From contig CAYFHQ010000002.1 in the NCBI GenBank assembly GCA_964342805.1, positions 1-64,000 on the forward strand: DNA of 64,000 bases, written 5' to 3'. A program made the position numbers and the translations under genes. Positions within the stretch are counted from its first letter, which is position 1, and each line of letters begins with the position of its first letter. Of this stretch, positions 1 through 8,286 are shown one piece after another. The DNA is from CAYFHQ01 sp964342805. Lineage in GTDB: Bacteria; Bacillota; Clostridia; Peptostreptococcales; Acidaminobacteraceae. Below the pieces are notes generated by a model. That model did not search any database. It saw nothing but the letters and a program-made list of their open reading frames with translations, and had not been told where the DNA came from.

Positions 1-61
1 AAGCTTCTTAGCGCCGATGGTACTTGGTGGGAGACTGCCTGGGAGAGTAGGACGTTGCCGG
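1..61 (+). rRNA. rrf: 5S ribosomal RNA, 3' part
   Basis: The first 61 bases match the 3' half of bacterial 5S rRNA: a GCGCCGATGGTACT segment, then GGGAGACTGCCTGGGAGAGT and AGGACG near the end. The 5' half lies outside the window, so an rRNA operon presumably ends here. A terminator hairpin follows directly. The exact 3' end (about 60-62) is approximate. Confidence 0.93.
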
Positions 62-70
62 TTTTAAGAA

Positions 71-101
71 AGATCTAAGCATTTGCTTAGGTCTTTTTTA
101 T
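71..101 (+). terminator. Intrinsic terminator of the rRNA operon
   Basis: A ten-pair stem, AGATCTAAGC with GCTTAGGTCT (one G-T pair) around an ATTT loop, is followed by a run of T. It sits ten bases after the 5S rRNA end. Confidence 0.9.
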
Positions 102-640
102 TTGTCCAGATTTCCGTGTAACTGCCCAGTGTGACTTTCCAAAGGCTTTTTCTCACAGTTGGCCTCAGGGAGTGGTTTCAGGGCTGCCTCCAAGTGTATG
201 AGTCACTCTATAAGGGCCTTACATTCCCATATCATCGATACATACCTGAGCCCCCTTGAATCCTCTTGCCCACATTGTGGGGATGATATGTGGATAGGCT
301 CCACCTTCTCCATAGAAATGATCCACAAGTGACATAGGTCATGGGGACGTCTAAGACTCTTGTATGGACAGTAGGTAATTGGTCTCTACCACTAGATCTA
401 GTGGGTGGAGAATTGCTTGCCTACACTTCATTGTAGTTTGTTCCAGTTTTTTCGTGTTCCCAAAGATTTTCTATTTTTATGTACTTTTCACAGAAGAATC
501 AGGTCTACATAAGATTGATAGACTTCAAAGCCTGTAGTTGGCCTGATTGGGATTGTCGAATTTCGCCGTCAAGTGTGAGGTTACTACAAAAATCACCCTG
601 AAAAAGTGAATGTATACCGATTGACTGTCGGATTGACAAG
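102..640. other. Long non-coding stretch between 5S rRNA and the nrdJ promoter
   Basis: No open reading frame here has a ribosome-binding site or recognisable protein. I see no tRNA, riboswitch or insertion sequence. It holds a perfect 16-base palindrome (389-404) and two single-mismatch DnaA-box-like nonamers, TGTGGATAG (289-297) and TGATCCACA (319-327). No function is assigned. Confidence 0.5.
383..411. repeat. Inverted repeat with a perfect 16-base palindromic core
   Basis: CCACTAGATCTAGTGG at 389-404 is a perfect palindrome. The flanks TCTCTA and GTGGAGA extend it imperfectly. There is no T-run after it, so a terminator is unlikely; a protein-binding site or cruciform is possible. Function unknown. 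Confidence 0.6.
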
Positions 641-650
641 GAAAAGCCCG

Positions 651-679
651 TTGTGAAGAAAAAAGGTCGGTGGTACAAT
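651..679 (+). promoter_or_regulatory. Probable nrdJ promoter
   Basis: A -35-like TTGTGA (651-656) and a -10 TACAAT (674-679) are separated by 17 bases. The -10 lies inside the NrdR box. This predicts a leader of roughly 200 bases before the nrdJ start codon. Confidence 0.55.
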
Positions 680-688
680 ATATAGTGG
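673..688 (+). promoter_or_regulatory. NrdR box at the nrdJ promoter
   Basis: GTACAATATATAGTGG fits the family consensus acaCwAtATaTwGtgt at 13 of 16 positions, including the whole core. A weaker half-matching copy starts at 706, 33 bases (about three helix turns) downstream, the usual arrangement of paired NrdR sites. NrdR represses ribonucleotide reductase genes, and the overlap with the -10 supports repression. Confidence 0.75.
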
Positions 689-707
689 TTGGTCATGGTA
701 GTCAACC

Positions 708-741
708 ACAAGATATCCACAAGGGCTTGTGTATAACTTGT
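708..741. repeat. Inverted repeat carrying two opposed DnaA-box-like nonamers
   Basis: ACAAGATATCCACAAG (708-723) and CTTGTGTATAACTTGT (726-741) are inverted copies with 14 of 16 matches and a GG spacer. The right arm contains TGTGTATAA (728-736), the complement of TTATACACA. The left arm contains ATATCCACA (713-721), one mismatch from TTATCCACA. The repeat lies in the predicted nrdJ leader, so it could act as a DnaA target or as an RNA hairpin. Confidence 0.6.
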
Positions 742-890
742 TAGTAAACCAAGAAGCAGTTGGTTCATGGAGGGAAAATCCCATCAAGGAGGCACTGCTT
801 ATACATAAAGGATGTTTTTGCTTATTCAAGGGACTCCTGTGAGGGGACCAATAGTGAAAACCATACAAGAAGAACTAGTTGGAGGGAACC

Positions 891-3254
891 ATGGTTAAGG
901 TTGTGAAAAGAGACGGTCGCAAGGTTGATTTTAACTTTGAGAAGATCGCACGAGCCATTCAAATGGCAATGAAGGAAACGGAAGAAGGGATCGATGAGGC
1001 CTTGAGCCTGTCCATCTGTGAAACCATCCAGAGCGATATCAGCGAAAGAAGTGAAGTGGAAGTTGATGAGCTTCAGGATATGGTGGAACTCCACTTGATG
1101 GCCAGTAGCCGTAAGGACGTAGCCAAGCGCTACATCATCTACCGTTCAGAGCAGGACAAGAGCCGGATCCGTAGAAAAAAAGAAGACCACAGACTCCTAA
1201 CCGATGATTTCATTTCAAAATATAAGCACTCTGACGCTCCTATGGCGCAGTTGGGTAACTTTGTTTACTACCGAACCTACTCCCGGTGGTTGCCGGATGA
1301 AAAAAGAAGAGAACACTGGTGGGAAACGGTGCGCCGGGCGGTTGAGTACAACTGTTCACTGGTTCCAACAACGCGATCAGAAGCCCAGGAACTCTTCGAT
1401 AACATCTTCAACCTGCGACAGTTCTTGTCGGGTCGTACCTTCTGGGTAGGAGACACAGACGTAGCCAAGCATTATCCAATGGCCAATTACAACTGTTCCT
1501 TCCAGATTATTGACAGCTTCCACTCCTTTAGAGATGTATTCTACCTCCTAATGGTTGGTTCCGGCGTTGGTGTTCGGGTCCTCCAGGACGACGTAAAGAA
1601 AATGCCTAGAATCCGTACGGACTATGAGCTGATACATAAGGATTACACGGCCATTTCCATGGCTGAGCGTGAAGATAACTCCAGCCTGGAGTTCTTCTAT
1701 AACTCCACAGTAAAAATCACTGTGGGTGATTCTAAAGAAGGCTGGGTACAGTCCCTAGATTACTTCTTTAAACTCTTAACCAGCAATGAGTACAGAAACA
1801 TCAAAACCATTATTGTTGACTACGACCACGTCCGTCAAAAAGGTGAAAAACTTCGTACATTCGGCGGGACGGCCAGTGGCCACTCCAGCCTAAAGAACAT
1901 GTTCGAAAAGATCAGCCGAACAGTGAAGAAGGCTGGCCTTCTAGACGGTGCCCAAGACGAAAAGAAGCGTATTAAGCTTAAGCCAATTGATTGTCTGGAT
2001 ATTGCCAATATCATTGGTGAAAACGTAGTGGTTGGCGGTGTTCGCCGGACTGCTGAAATTGTTTTGGTTGACCAAGACGATAATGAGGCCATTGACGCCA
2101 AGTCCCACCTCTACAAGCAGGTGGAAGGCAAGTGGGAAGTAAACAAGGAAATTCTCCACCGTCAAATGTCCAATAACTCCATTTACTATACCCGTAAGCC
2201 AACCCGTGAGCGATTAAATTGGCAGCTGGAACGCATGCGTTACTCTGGGGAACCAGGTTGGGTTAATGCAGAAGCCGGAGAAAAACGTCGTCCAAACTTC
2301 AATGGGGTCAACCCTTGTGGTGAGATCCTACTGGATTCTAAAGGCCTTTGTAACCTGACAACCATCAATGTCTTTGCCTTTGTTCGACCAGACGGAAGCC
2401 TGGACCAAGACGGCCTATTCCGTGCCCAACGGATGTCTGCACGAGCAGGTTACCGAATGACATGTGTGGAACTTGAACTACCCATGTGGGACGAAGTTCA
2501 GCAGAGGGACAAGCTGATTGGTTGCTCCATGACAGGATGGCAGGACATGGTCAATGCTGTAGGTCTTGACCGTGACGACCAGGCCAAACTGCTTCGTAAG
2601 CTTCGTGCCATCGCCAAGAGTGAAGCCCAGGCATATGCTGCTGAGTTGGGTCTGGCAGAGCCTCTACTGGTGACAACAGTCAAGCCAGAAGGAACCCTGT
2701 CACAGCTACCAACCGTGTCCAGTGGTGTTCACTATTCCCATTCACCGTACTTTATCCGCCGGGTTCGTATTTCTGCGGATGATCCACTGGTCAAGGTGTG
2801 CGAGGAACTCAACTATCCAGTACATCCTGAAGTAGGCCAGGATATTGAGACTTGCTCTACTAAGGTTGTGGAATTCCCTGTGAAGGCACCTGTAGGCAAG
2901 ACCAAGTATGACGTGACTGCCTTAGAACAGCTGGAAAACTACAAGATGTTCATGGAAAACTATGTTGACCACAACTGCTCCATTACGGTTCACGTCCGTG
3001 ACCACGAGTGGGAAGCAGTTGAAGAGTGGGTATGGAAGCATTGGGATGACGTTGTTGCCCTATCCTTCCTGGCACTGGACGACAATTTCTATGACCTACT
3101 ACCTTACGAAGCCATTGATGAGGCTGAGTATGTACGTCGTAGAGAAGAAATGCAAACCTTCCGTCCGTCCCTAATCGGTAAGTACGAGAAGGAAGAGATC
3201 CAGTTCGATATCGGTTCTGATGGTTGCGAGTCTGGCGCTTGTCCAGTTCGTTAG
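891..3254 (+). CDS. nrdJ: Adenosylcobalamin-dependent ribonucleotide reductase, class II
   Basis: Reduces ribonucleotides to deoxyribonucleotides with a B12-derived radical, supplying DNA precursors with or without oxygen. The protein has 787 residues: an N-terminal ATP-cone (about 1-95, MVKVVKRDGRKVDF) and then the catalytic barrel. NPCGE, with Cys476, matches the thiyl-radical cysteine loop. The C-terminal CESGAC (Cys779 and Cys784) is the CX4C pair that re-reduces the active site in Lactobacillus-type RTPR. The ATG at 891 is chosen because GGAGGG (881-886) sits just upstream; a TTG at 879 in frame would lie before that site. It is a single-gene unit with its own NrdR-controlled promoter and terminator. 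Residue roles are family knowledge; presence of the motifs is seen directly. Confidence 0.95.
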   Translation: MVKVVKRDGRKVDFNFEKIARAIQMAMKETEEGIDEALSLSICETIQSDISERSEVEVDELQDMVELHLMASSRKDVAKRYIIYRSEQDKSRIRRKKEDHRLLTDDFISKYKHSDAPMAQLGNFVYYRTYSRWLPDEKRREHWWETVRRAVEYNCSLVPTTRSEAQELFDNIFNLRQFLSGRTFWVGDTDVAKHYPMANYNCSFQIIDSFHSFRDVFYLLMVGSGVGVRVLQDDVKKMPRIRTDYELIHKDYTAISMAEREDNSSLEFFYNSTVKITVGDSKEGWVQSLDYFFKLLTSNEYRNIKTIIVDYDHVRQKGEKLRTFGGTASGHSSLKNMFEKISRTVKKAGLLDGAQDEKKRIKLKPIDCLDIANIIGENVVVGGVRRTAEIVLVDQDDNEAIDAKSHLYKQVEGKWEVNKEILHRQMSNNSIYYTRKPTRERLNWQLERMRYSGEPGWVNAEAGEKRRPNFNGVNPCGEILLDSKGLCNLTTINVFAFVRPDGSLDQDGLFRAQRMSARAGYRMTCVELELPMWDEVQQRDKLIGCSMTGWQDMVNAVGLDRDDQAKLLRKLRAIAKSEAQAYAAELGLAEPLLVTTVKPEGTLSQLPTVSSGVHYSHSPYFIRRVRISADDPLVKVCEELNYPVHPEVGQDIETCSTKVVEFPVKAPVGKTKYDVTALEQLENYKMFMENYVDHNCSITVHVRDHEWEAVEEWVWKHWDDVVALSFLALDDNFYDLLPYEAIDEAEYVRRREEMQTFRPSLIGKYEKEEIQFDIGSDGCESGACPVR

Positions 3255-3320
3255 TGGCTCCTTGAGTTGACCCAATAAGGGCAGAAAAAGCAATTGTAAG
3301 GATCAAATACATGTAGGTTA

Positions 3321-3355
3321 GACCGCATCTTCTACGGAATTTGCGGTCTTTTTTT
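3321..3355 (+). terminator. Terminator after nrdJ
   Basis: GACCGCA pairs with TGCGGTC, followed by seven T residues. Confidence 0.9.
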
Positions 3356-3429
3356 CGAATATATTTAGATTTCCGAAAGATCGTGGTAAAATACTGTCTA
3401 GAGGTATTCATTTGTAAGGAGGAAGACTT

Positions 3430-4248
3430 ATGAACACAAAACGATTGATGGACATTGCCCTTGAAATGGCAGGTCTTGATGAAATCCCTGCGGATTCTGG
3501 TATTTTCGTAGAGGGTGAAGATATTAAGAAGGTTTTGATCGGTATTGACATGCAAACGCCTGAGCTGATGCTGGGCAAGCAGCTAGGTTACGACTGCGTT
3601 GTGGCCCACCACCCAAACACGGGTAGTGCGACGGTGAACTTTGCCAAGGTCATGGATCGTCAGATTGACAACATGGTTGCCTTTGGTGTGCCGATCAACA
3701 AGGCCCAGAAGGTTCTTCGCAAGAAGACGTCCAGCGTTGAGTTGAGCGGCCACGTGGGTAATTATGACCGTGTACGTTCTGCAGCGCAACTACTGGAAAT
3801 GCCTTACCTAAACATCCACGTACCTGCGGATATCATTGGTGAAGCCATTGTTCAGGACCACTTGGACGCAGTTGTGGAAGAAAACCCAAGAGCGACTCTA
3901 CAGGACCTTATGGACGCCCTAAATGAAATGGACGTTTACAAGAATGCCCTTGCGGGTCCAGTTATCCGTGTGGGTTCTCCTAAGGACTACGCAGGTGAAG
4001 TAGCAGTTCTTATGGCTGGCGGTACAAATGGTGGCGCTGATGTCTTTAAGGCATACTTTGACGCTGGTGTGGGTACGATTGTGTGCATGCACGTGCCTGA
4101 AGACGTGAAGAAGGCTGTAGCTGAGCAAAATATCGGTAATGTAATCGTTGCCGGTCACATGGCGTCTGACTCCATTGGTCTTAATGAAATCATTAAGGCT
4201 TGGGAAGCAGAAGGCGTTGAAGTTACTAAGATGTCTGGTATATACTAG
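3430..4248 (+). CDS. NIF3-like (DUF34) dinuclear metal-centre protein
   Basis: 272 residues resembling the NIF3/YqfO family, which forms hexamers with a two-metal site. The family-like VVAHHPNTGS segment (about residues 57-66) corresponds to the metal-binding HHP motif, and VAGHMASDSIG near the C terminus provides the second histidine region. AAGGAGG (3416-3422) precedes the ATG. It lacks the PII-like insert of longer members. The biochemical role of the family is unsettled (proposed links to metal or cofactor handling and GTP cyclohydrolase-like activity), so no specific function is claimed. Monocistronic between two terminators. Confidence 0.82.
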   Translation: MNTKRLMDIALEMAGLDEIPADSGIFVEGEDIKKVLIGIDMQTPELMLGKQLGYDCVVAHHPNTGSATVNFAKVMDRQIDNMVAFGVPINKAQKVLRKKTSSVELSGHVGNYDRVRSAAQLLEMPYLNIHVPADIIGEAIVQDHLDAVVEENPRATLQDLMDALNEMDVYKNALAGPVIRVGSPKDYAGEVAVLMAGGTNGGADVFKAYFDAGVGTIVCMHVPEDVKKAVAEQNIGNVIVAGHMASDSIGLNEIIKAWEAEGVEVTKMSGIY

Positions 4249-4285
4249 GTAGCTTGGGTTGACAGAATAATAAGTTGTAAGTGGA

Positions 4286-4315
4286 GAGTCATGGTGAATA
4301 GCCATGGCTCTTTTT
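4286..4315 (+). terminator. Terminator after the NIF3-like gene
   Basis: GAGTCATGG pairs with CCATGGCTC (one G-T pair), followed by TTTTT. Confidence 0.85.
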
Positions 4316-4499
4316 GCTTTCCGAAAGCCCGAGGGGGAAATGAAGTCCCAGGGGGCCTTGGGGGTGAAGCAGATGGACCATTCTGTGAATTAAATGCGAA
4401 TATTGTGAAAATTATAAATAATGAAAAGGATTTCACAGGGGGCGTATGGAATTAGTTATTCTACGATTATTGAAATTCGCATTTGAGGAGGATATCATC

Positions 4500-6572
4500 A
4501 TGAAGGATTACAAAGTAGACAGAATTCGGAACGTCGCACTACTCGGGCACGGCGGAAGCGGTAAGACATCATTGACAGAAGCCGTACTGTATACGCTTGG
4601 CCAGACCAACCGTATGGGTAAGGTTACTGAAGGAACTACCGTTTCCGATTATGACAAAGAAGAAATCTCACGTGGTTTCTCGATTGGTGCATCGGTAATC
4701 CCAGTTGAGTGGAACAACTCAAAGTATAACTTCCTCGACACCCCTGGTTACTTCGATTTTGTAGGTGACGTTTTTAGTTCACTCCGGGTTTCAGGCGGAG
4801 CGGTCATCATGGTCGACGCGACATCTGGTATCGAGGTCGGTACTGAAAAGGCATGGACCTTTACTGAAAAGCGAAATATGCCTAAGGTTTTATTCGTAAA
4901 CAAGATGGATAAGGACAACGTAAACTACGTTAAGATTATCCGTGAATTAAAAGATACATTTGGTAAGAAGATAGCGCCATTCTGTGTACCAATGGGCGAG
5001 GGTCCCGACTTTAAAGGTTTTATCAATGTGGTAGACCTTGTGGGCCGTGAGTTCAACGGGAAAGAATGTGTGGATGTGGATATCCCTGCTGAATATGAAG
5101 CACGGATCAACCCGGTTCGAGACATTTTAATTGAAGCCGTTGCAGAGTCTGACGAAGCTTTGATGGAAAAGTACTTTGAGGGTGAAGAGTTCACCATCGA
5201 CGAAATCCATGAAGGTCTTCGTAAAGGGGTTCTGGCAGGTGAAATCGTTCCTGTTCTCTTAGGGTCAGCTGAAAAGCAGATTGGTGTACACACCCTACTG
5301 AACATGGTTTACGACTACATGCCAACGCCGCTGGACATGCATCAAGAAGGCTATGAAGGTGTTCATCCAGAGGATCAGAGTCCACAGGTGCGTCAGGTAA
5401 CGGAAAATGATCCGTTCTCGGCCTTTGTATTTAAGACAATCGTCGATCCATATGTGGGCAAGATTTCCCTCTTTAAAGTATATTCCGGTACCCTTAAGAA
5501 GGACGAAGTTGTTCTTAATGCCAACCGTCAGGAAACTGAAAAAGTCGGCTCTCTCTTCCTCATGCGGGGTAAAGAGCAGTTGGATTGTCCAAAGATCACT
5601 GCCGGTGACATTGGTGCCATTGCCAAGTTGAGTCATACCCAAACAGGCGACACATTGTGTGCGGAAGATCATCCGGTAATGTATCCGGGTATTAACCTAC
5701 CAAAGCCTTGTCTATATAAGGCCATTTATCCCAAGTCCAAGGGGGACGAAGACAAGATCGGTTCTTCCCTCCATAGACTGGAAGAAGAAGATCCTTCCTT
5801 CAGCGTAGAGCGGAACAAGGAAACCAAACAGCTACTCATCGGTGGCCAGGGTTCCATGCAGGTTCAAGTTATCACTGCCAAGCTACTGAATATCTTTAAT
5901 GTTGGCGTAGACCTGGAAGAGCCTCGTATTGCCTACCGTGAAACCATTAAAGGCACTTCAACTGTTCAAGGTAAACACAAGAAACAATCCGGTGGTTCCG
6001 GCCAGTATGGTGACGTTCATATCAAATTTGAGCCTTCCACGGAAAGTTTTGTATTTGAAGAAAAGATCTTTGGTGGCTCTGTGCCTAAGCAGTATATACC
6101 AGCGGTAGAAAAGGGTCTGAAAGACTCCATGGAAAAAGGCGTTCTTGCTGGCTATCCAATGGTAAATGTAAAAGCGACCCTATTAGACGGTTCCTACCAC
6201 GCAGTAGATTCCAATGAAATGGCCTTTAAGATGGCAGCTTCTATTGCTTACAAGAAGGGGATTGAACAAGCCAAGCCAATCCTTCTAGAACCAATCATGT
6301 TTGTTGAAGTTTATATTCCAGACGAGTACATGGGCGATATCATGGGTGACATGAACAAGCGCCGTGGTCGTATTTTGGGTATGGAACCCCATGAAAAGGG
6401 CTTCCAGAAGGTTATTGCAGAAGCACCTCAGTCTGAAATGTTTGCCTATGCAACCGACCTTCGTTCCATGACCCAGGCCCGTGGATTCTTCAACATGCGG
6501 TTCGAACGTTATGACGAAGTACCTATGCAGATAGCTGTAAAGGTGATTGAAACGTCTAAAGACGACCACTAG
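4500..6572 (+). CDS. Elongation factor G paralogue (FusA2-like translational GTPase)
   Basis: 690 residues with the EF-G domain order. The G1 loop GHGGSGKT is at about residues 16-23, DTPGYFDF is the G3 motif and NKMD the G4 motif; EF-G domains II-V follow, including the conserved QGKHKKQSGGSGQYGD segment. The TTVSDYDKEE switch region and GHGGSGKT, in place of AHIDAGKT, mark the divergent EF-G-like branch of Clostridia and Thermotogae rather than canonical fusA of the str operon. The start at 4500 follows GAGGAGG (4485-4491); an earlier ATG at 4446 has a poor site. It could take part in translocation or ribosome recycling; which one is not visible from sequence. Confidence 0.88.
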   Translation: MKDYKVDRIRNVALLGHGGSGKTSLTEAVLYTLGQTNRMGKVTEGTTVSDYDKEEISRGFSIGASVIPVEWNNSKYNFLDTPGYFDFVGDVFSSLRVSGGAVIMVDATSGIEVGTEKAWTFTEKRNMPKVLFVNKMDKDNVNYVKIIRELKDTFGKKIAPFCVPMGEGPDFKGFINVVDLVGREFNGKECVDVDIPAEYEARINPVRDILIEAVAESDEALMEKYFEGEEFTIDEIHEGLRKGVLAGEIVPVLLGSAEKQIGVHTLLNMVYDYMPTPLDMHQEGYEGVHPEDQSPQVRQVTENDPFSAFVFKTIVDPYVGKISLFKVYSGTLKKDEVVLNANRQETEKVGSLFLMRGKEQLDCPKITAGDIGAIAKLSHTQTGDTLCAEDHPVMYPGINLPKPCLYKAIYPKSKGDEDKIGSSLHRLEEEDPSFSVERNKETKQLLIGGQGSMQVQVITAKLLNIFNVGVDLEEPRIAYRETIKGTSTVQGKHKKQSGGSGQYGDVHIKFEPSTESFVFEEKIFGGSVPKQYIPAVEKGLKDSMEKGVLAGYPMVNVKATLLDGSYHAVDSNEMAFKMAASIAYKKGIEQAKPILLEPIMFVEVYIPDEYMGDIMGDMNKRRGRILGMEPHEKGFQKVIAEAPQSEMFAYATDLRSMTQARGFFNMRFERYDEVPMQIAVKVIETSKDDH

Positions 6573-6626
6573 ACCCGGGAAATGACCCGCAATATAGTGT
6601 GATCATTCAATAAGAGTACGCTTAAT

Positions 6627-6669
6627 AACCCTCCGGTTTGCAGGAAACTGACAAATCGGAGGGTTTCTG
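6627..6669 (+). terminator. Terminator after the EF-G paralogue
   Basis: AACCCTCCG and CGGAGGGTT form a long stem, extended by TTTG with CAAA, followed by a T-rich tail. Confidence 0.85.
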
Positions 6670-6711
6670 TTTCAAAGTGTTCCACTGGCCCCTTGCCAAG
6701 GGAGAAAGTAT

Positions 6712-6741
6712 TTGGGAAAGGAAAAAGCAAAGAGGTATAAT
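6712..6741 (+). promoter_or_regulatory. Probable promoter of the mcsA operon
   Basis: TATAAT (6736-6741) is a perfect -10. A weak -35-like TTGGGA (6712-6717) lies 18 bases upstream. I find neither the CtsR heptad repeat (GGTCAAA type) nor a CIRCE element here. Confidence 0.6.
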
Positions 6742-6773
6742 AGTAGTACAGACTTGCACCGAGGAGGATTGAG

Positions 6774-7280
6774 ATGAACTGTGAACGTTGCGGAAAACAT
6801 GAAGCAGCCATACAAGTTGAAGCATTTGATGGCAAGCAAGGACAGACCCTATACTTATGTGCAGAGTGTGCCCGGGAGAGCGGAAATTCTCCTGCCTTTT
6901 CCGCCAATCCCTTTATGGCGGGTCTCCTGGACTCCTTGGAGCACTCGGGACTAAAAGTGGAATATATAAGAACGACGGCCTGTGCCAAGTGCGGCACCAC
7001 CTACAGCCAGTATAGGCAGACTGGAACCCTTGGCTGTGGCGCCTGTTATGAGGCCTTTGCAGAAAAGTTGAAACCCCTCATCCGTAGGACCCAGGGGTCG
7101 GAGCGCCATGTGGGCAAGTCCCCTGCTCGTATGCAGGGTTCACTGGGCATTCAACGACAAATTCGTTTGCAAAGGGAAGAGTTGGAAAGTGCCGTGCAGG
7201 CAGAAGACTATGAACGGGCTGCCAAATTGAGAGACAAGATCAGGCTGTTGGAAGCAGAACTGGGAGGGCCTTCGTCATGA
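6774..7280 (+). CDS. mcsA: McsA, activator of the McsB arginine kinase
   Basis: 168 residues. The N-terminal half has cysteine pairs typical of McsA zinc sites: CERC (3-6), CAEC (about 29-32), CAKC and CGAC. The C-terminal UVR motif (about 131-165, LESAVQAEDYERAAKLRDKI) resembles the region that contacts ClpC and UvrB. McsA activates McsB, which tags proteins with phosphoarginine for ClpCP. GAGGAGG lies before the ATG, and its stop overlaps the mcsB start (ATGA). In many Bacillota ctsR comes just before this gene; here it is absent. Confidence 0.93.
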   Translation: MNCERCGKHEAAIQVEAFDGKQGQTLYLCAECARESGNSPAFSANPFMAGLLDSLEHSGLKVEYIRTTACAKCGTTYSQYRQTGTLGCGACYEAFAEKLKPLIRRTQGSERHVGKSPARMQGSLGIQRQIRLQREELESAVQAEDYERAAKLRDKIRLLEAELGGPSS

Positions 7281-8284
7281 CCATGGATCAATTGCAAGAA
7301 GCGGTGGTACGGTCCAGGGTGCGCCTGGCCCGCAATGTGGAAGGGAAAGCCTTTCCATCCAAACTGAATGCAGTGGAAAAAGAGCAAATCAAACAGCAGA
7401 TATTCGCTGTTTTACCTACAGGTAAGGGGTGGGAATGGCAGGCCTATAAGGAAGCCAGTGACCTGGCCCTCTTGAATATGAAGGCCAGGGGTTTTGTCCG
7501 TCCTCAGACCATGGACGCCATTTGGATCGCCAGGAGCCAAGACCATGTCCTGAGTGCTGTGGTTTGTGAAGAAGACCACCTTCGAATCCAGGCCTACCTG
7601 CCTGGATTTCAGTTAAAAAAAGCCCATGAACTGGCCCAGCAGTTGGAGTCCAAGTTGGACGCAAAATTGGATTTTGCCTTTGATCCGGACTTTGGCTACC
7701 TGACAGCCCAAGTGGCCAATGCAGGAACAGGCCTGCGGGCCTCTATTTTGGTCCACCTACCAGGCCTGAGTCTAACAGGTCTCATGGACCGAGTCAGCGT
7801 TGCAGCTGGTCAAGTGGGTCTCACCATTCAGCCCCATTTTCGTAGTGGGGGAGAAGCCACAGGTCACCTATATCGTATATCCAACCAAACCACCCTGGGC
7901 CGTACGGAAAGCGAGCTGGTGGAAACCCTCCAGCAGGTCAGCTATCAAATATTGCAAAGGGAATGGAACGCCAGGGAAACCTTGATCGCTTCCCGGAAGA
8001 CTGAATTGCTGGACCAGATCACCCGGTCCTTGGGCACCCTGATCTACGCCCGAAAAATGGGCCTCCATGAAGCCCTAGACCTTTGGTCCAATATTCGCCT
8101 GGGCCTTAACGTGAACTGGCTGGGCAACATGGAATGTGACCAACTCAATGACATTTTGGTACAACTGTCAGCAGGGTCCTTGCAAGAAGTTGCAGGGCAA
8201 AAGCTGACCGTTCATGAATTGGAAAGTCGCCGGGCTAGCCTCATGCGTGAGCAGTTCGCTTCGGTCCTTGTACTGGAGGAATAG
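7277..8284 (+). CDS. mcsB: Protein arginine kinase McsB
   Basis: 335 residues, slightly shorter than the roughly 360 of Bacillus McsB. It belongs to the guanido-kinase fold: VRSRVRLARN near the N terminus, the CEEDHLRIQ signature about residues 97-105, and GGEATGHLYRISNQTTLGRTE in the nucleotide-binding half. It phosphorylates arginine on misfolded proteins, marking them for ClpC-ClpP. The ATG overlaps the mcsA stop and follows GGGAGGG (7262-7268), so the two are translationally coupled. clpC starts two bases after the stop. Confidence 0.93.
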   Translation: MTMDQLQEAVVRSRVRLARNVEGKAFPSKLNAVEKEQIKQQIFAVLPTGKGWEWQAYKEASDLALLNMKARGFVRPQTMDAIWIARSQDHVLSAVVCEEDHLRIQAYLPGFQLKKAHELAQQLESKLDAKLDFAFDPDFGYLTAQVANAGTGLRASILVHLPGLSLTGLMDRVSVAAGQVGLTIQPHFRSGGEATGHLYRISNQTTLGRTESELVETLQQVSYQILQREWNARETLIASRKTELLDQITRSLGTLIYARKMGLHEALDLWSNIRLGLNVNWLGNMECDQLNDILVQLSAGSLQEVAGQKLTVHELESRRASLMREQFASVLVLEE

Positions 8285-8286
8285 AC

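Noticed and set aside
505..868. Overlapping open frames of about 90 codons on the minus strand before nrdJ
   Set aside because: They have no ribosome-binding site or recognisable protein pattern and overlap the nrdJ promoter, NrdR box and leader.
879..890. TTG at 879 as the nrdJ start
   Set aside because: It lies upstream of the GGAGGG site that serves the ATG at 891.
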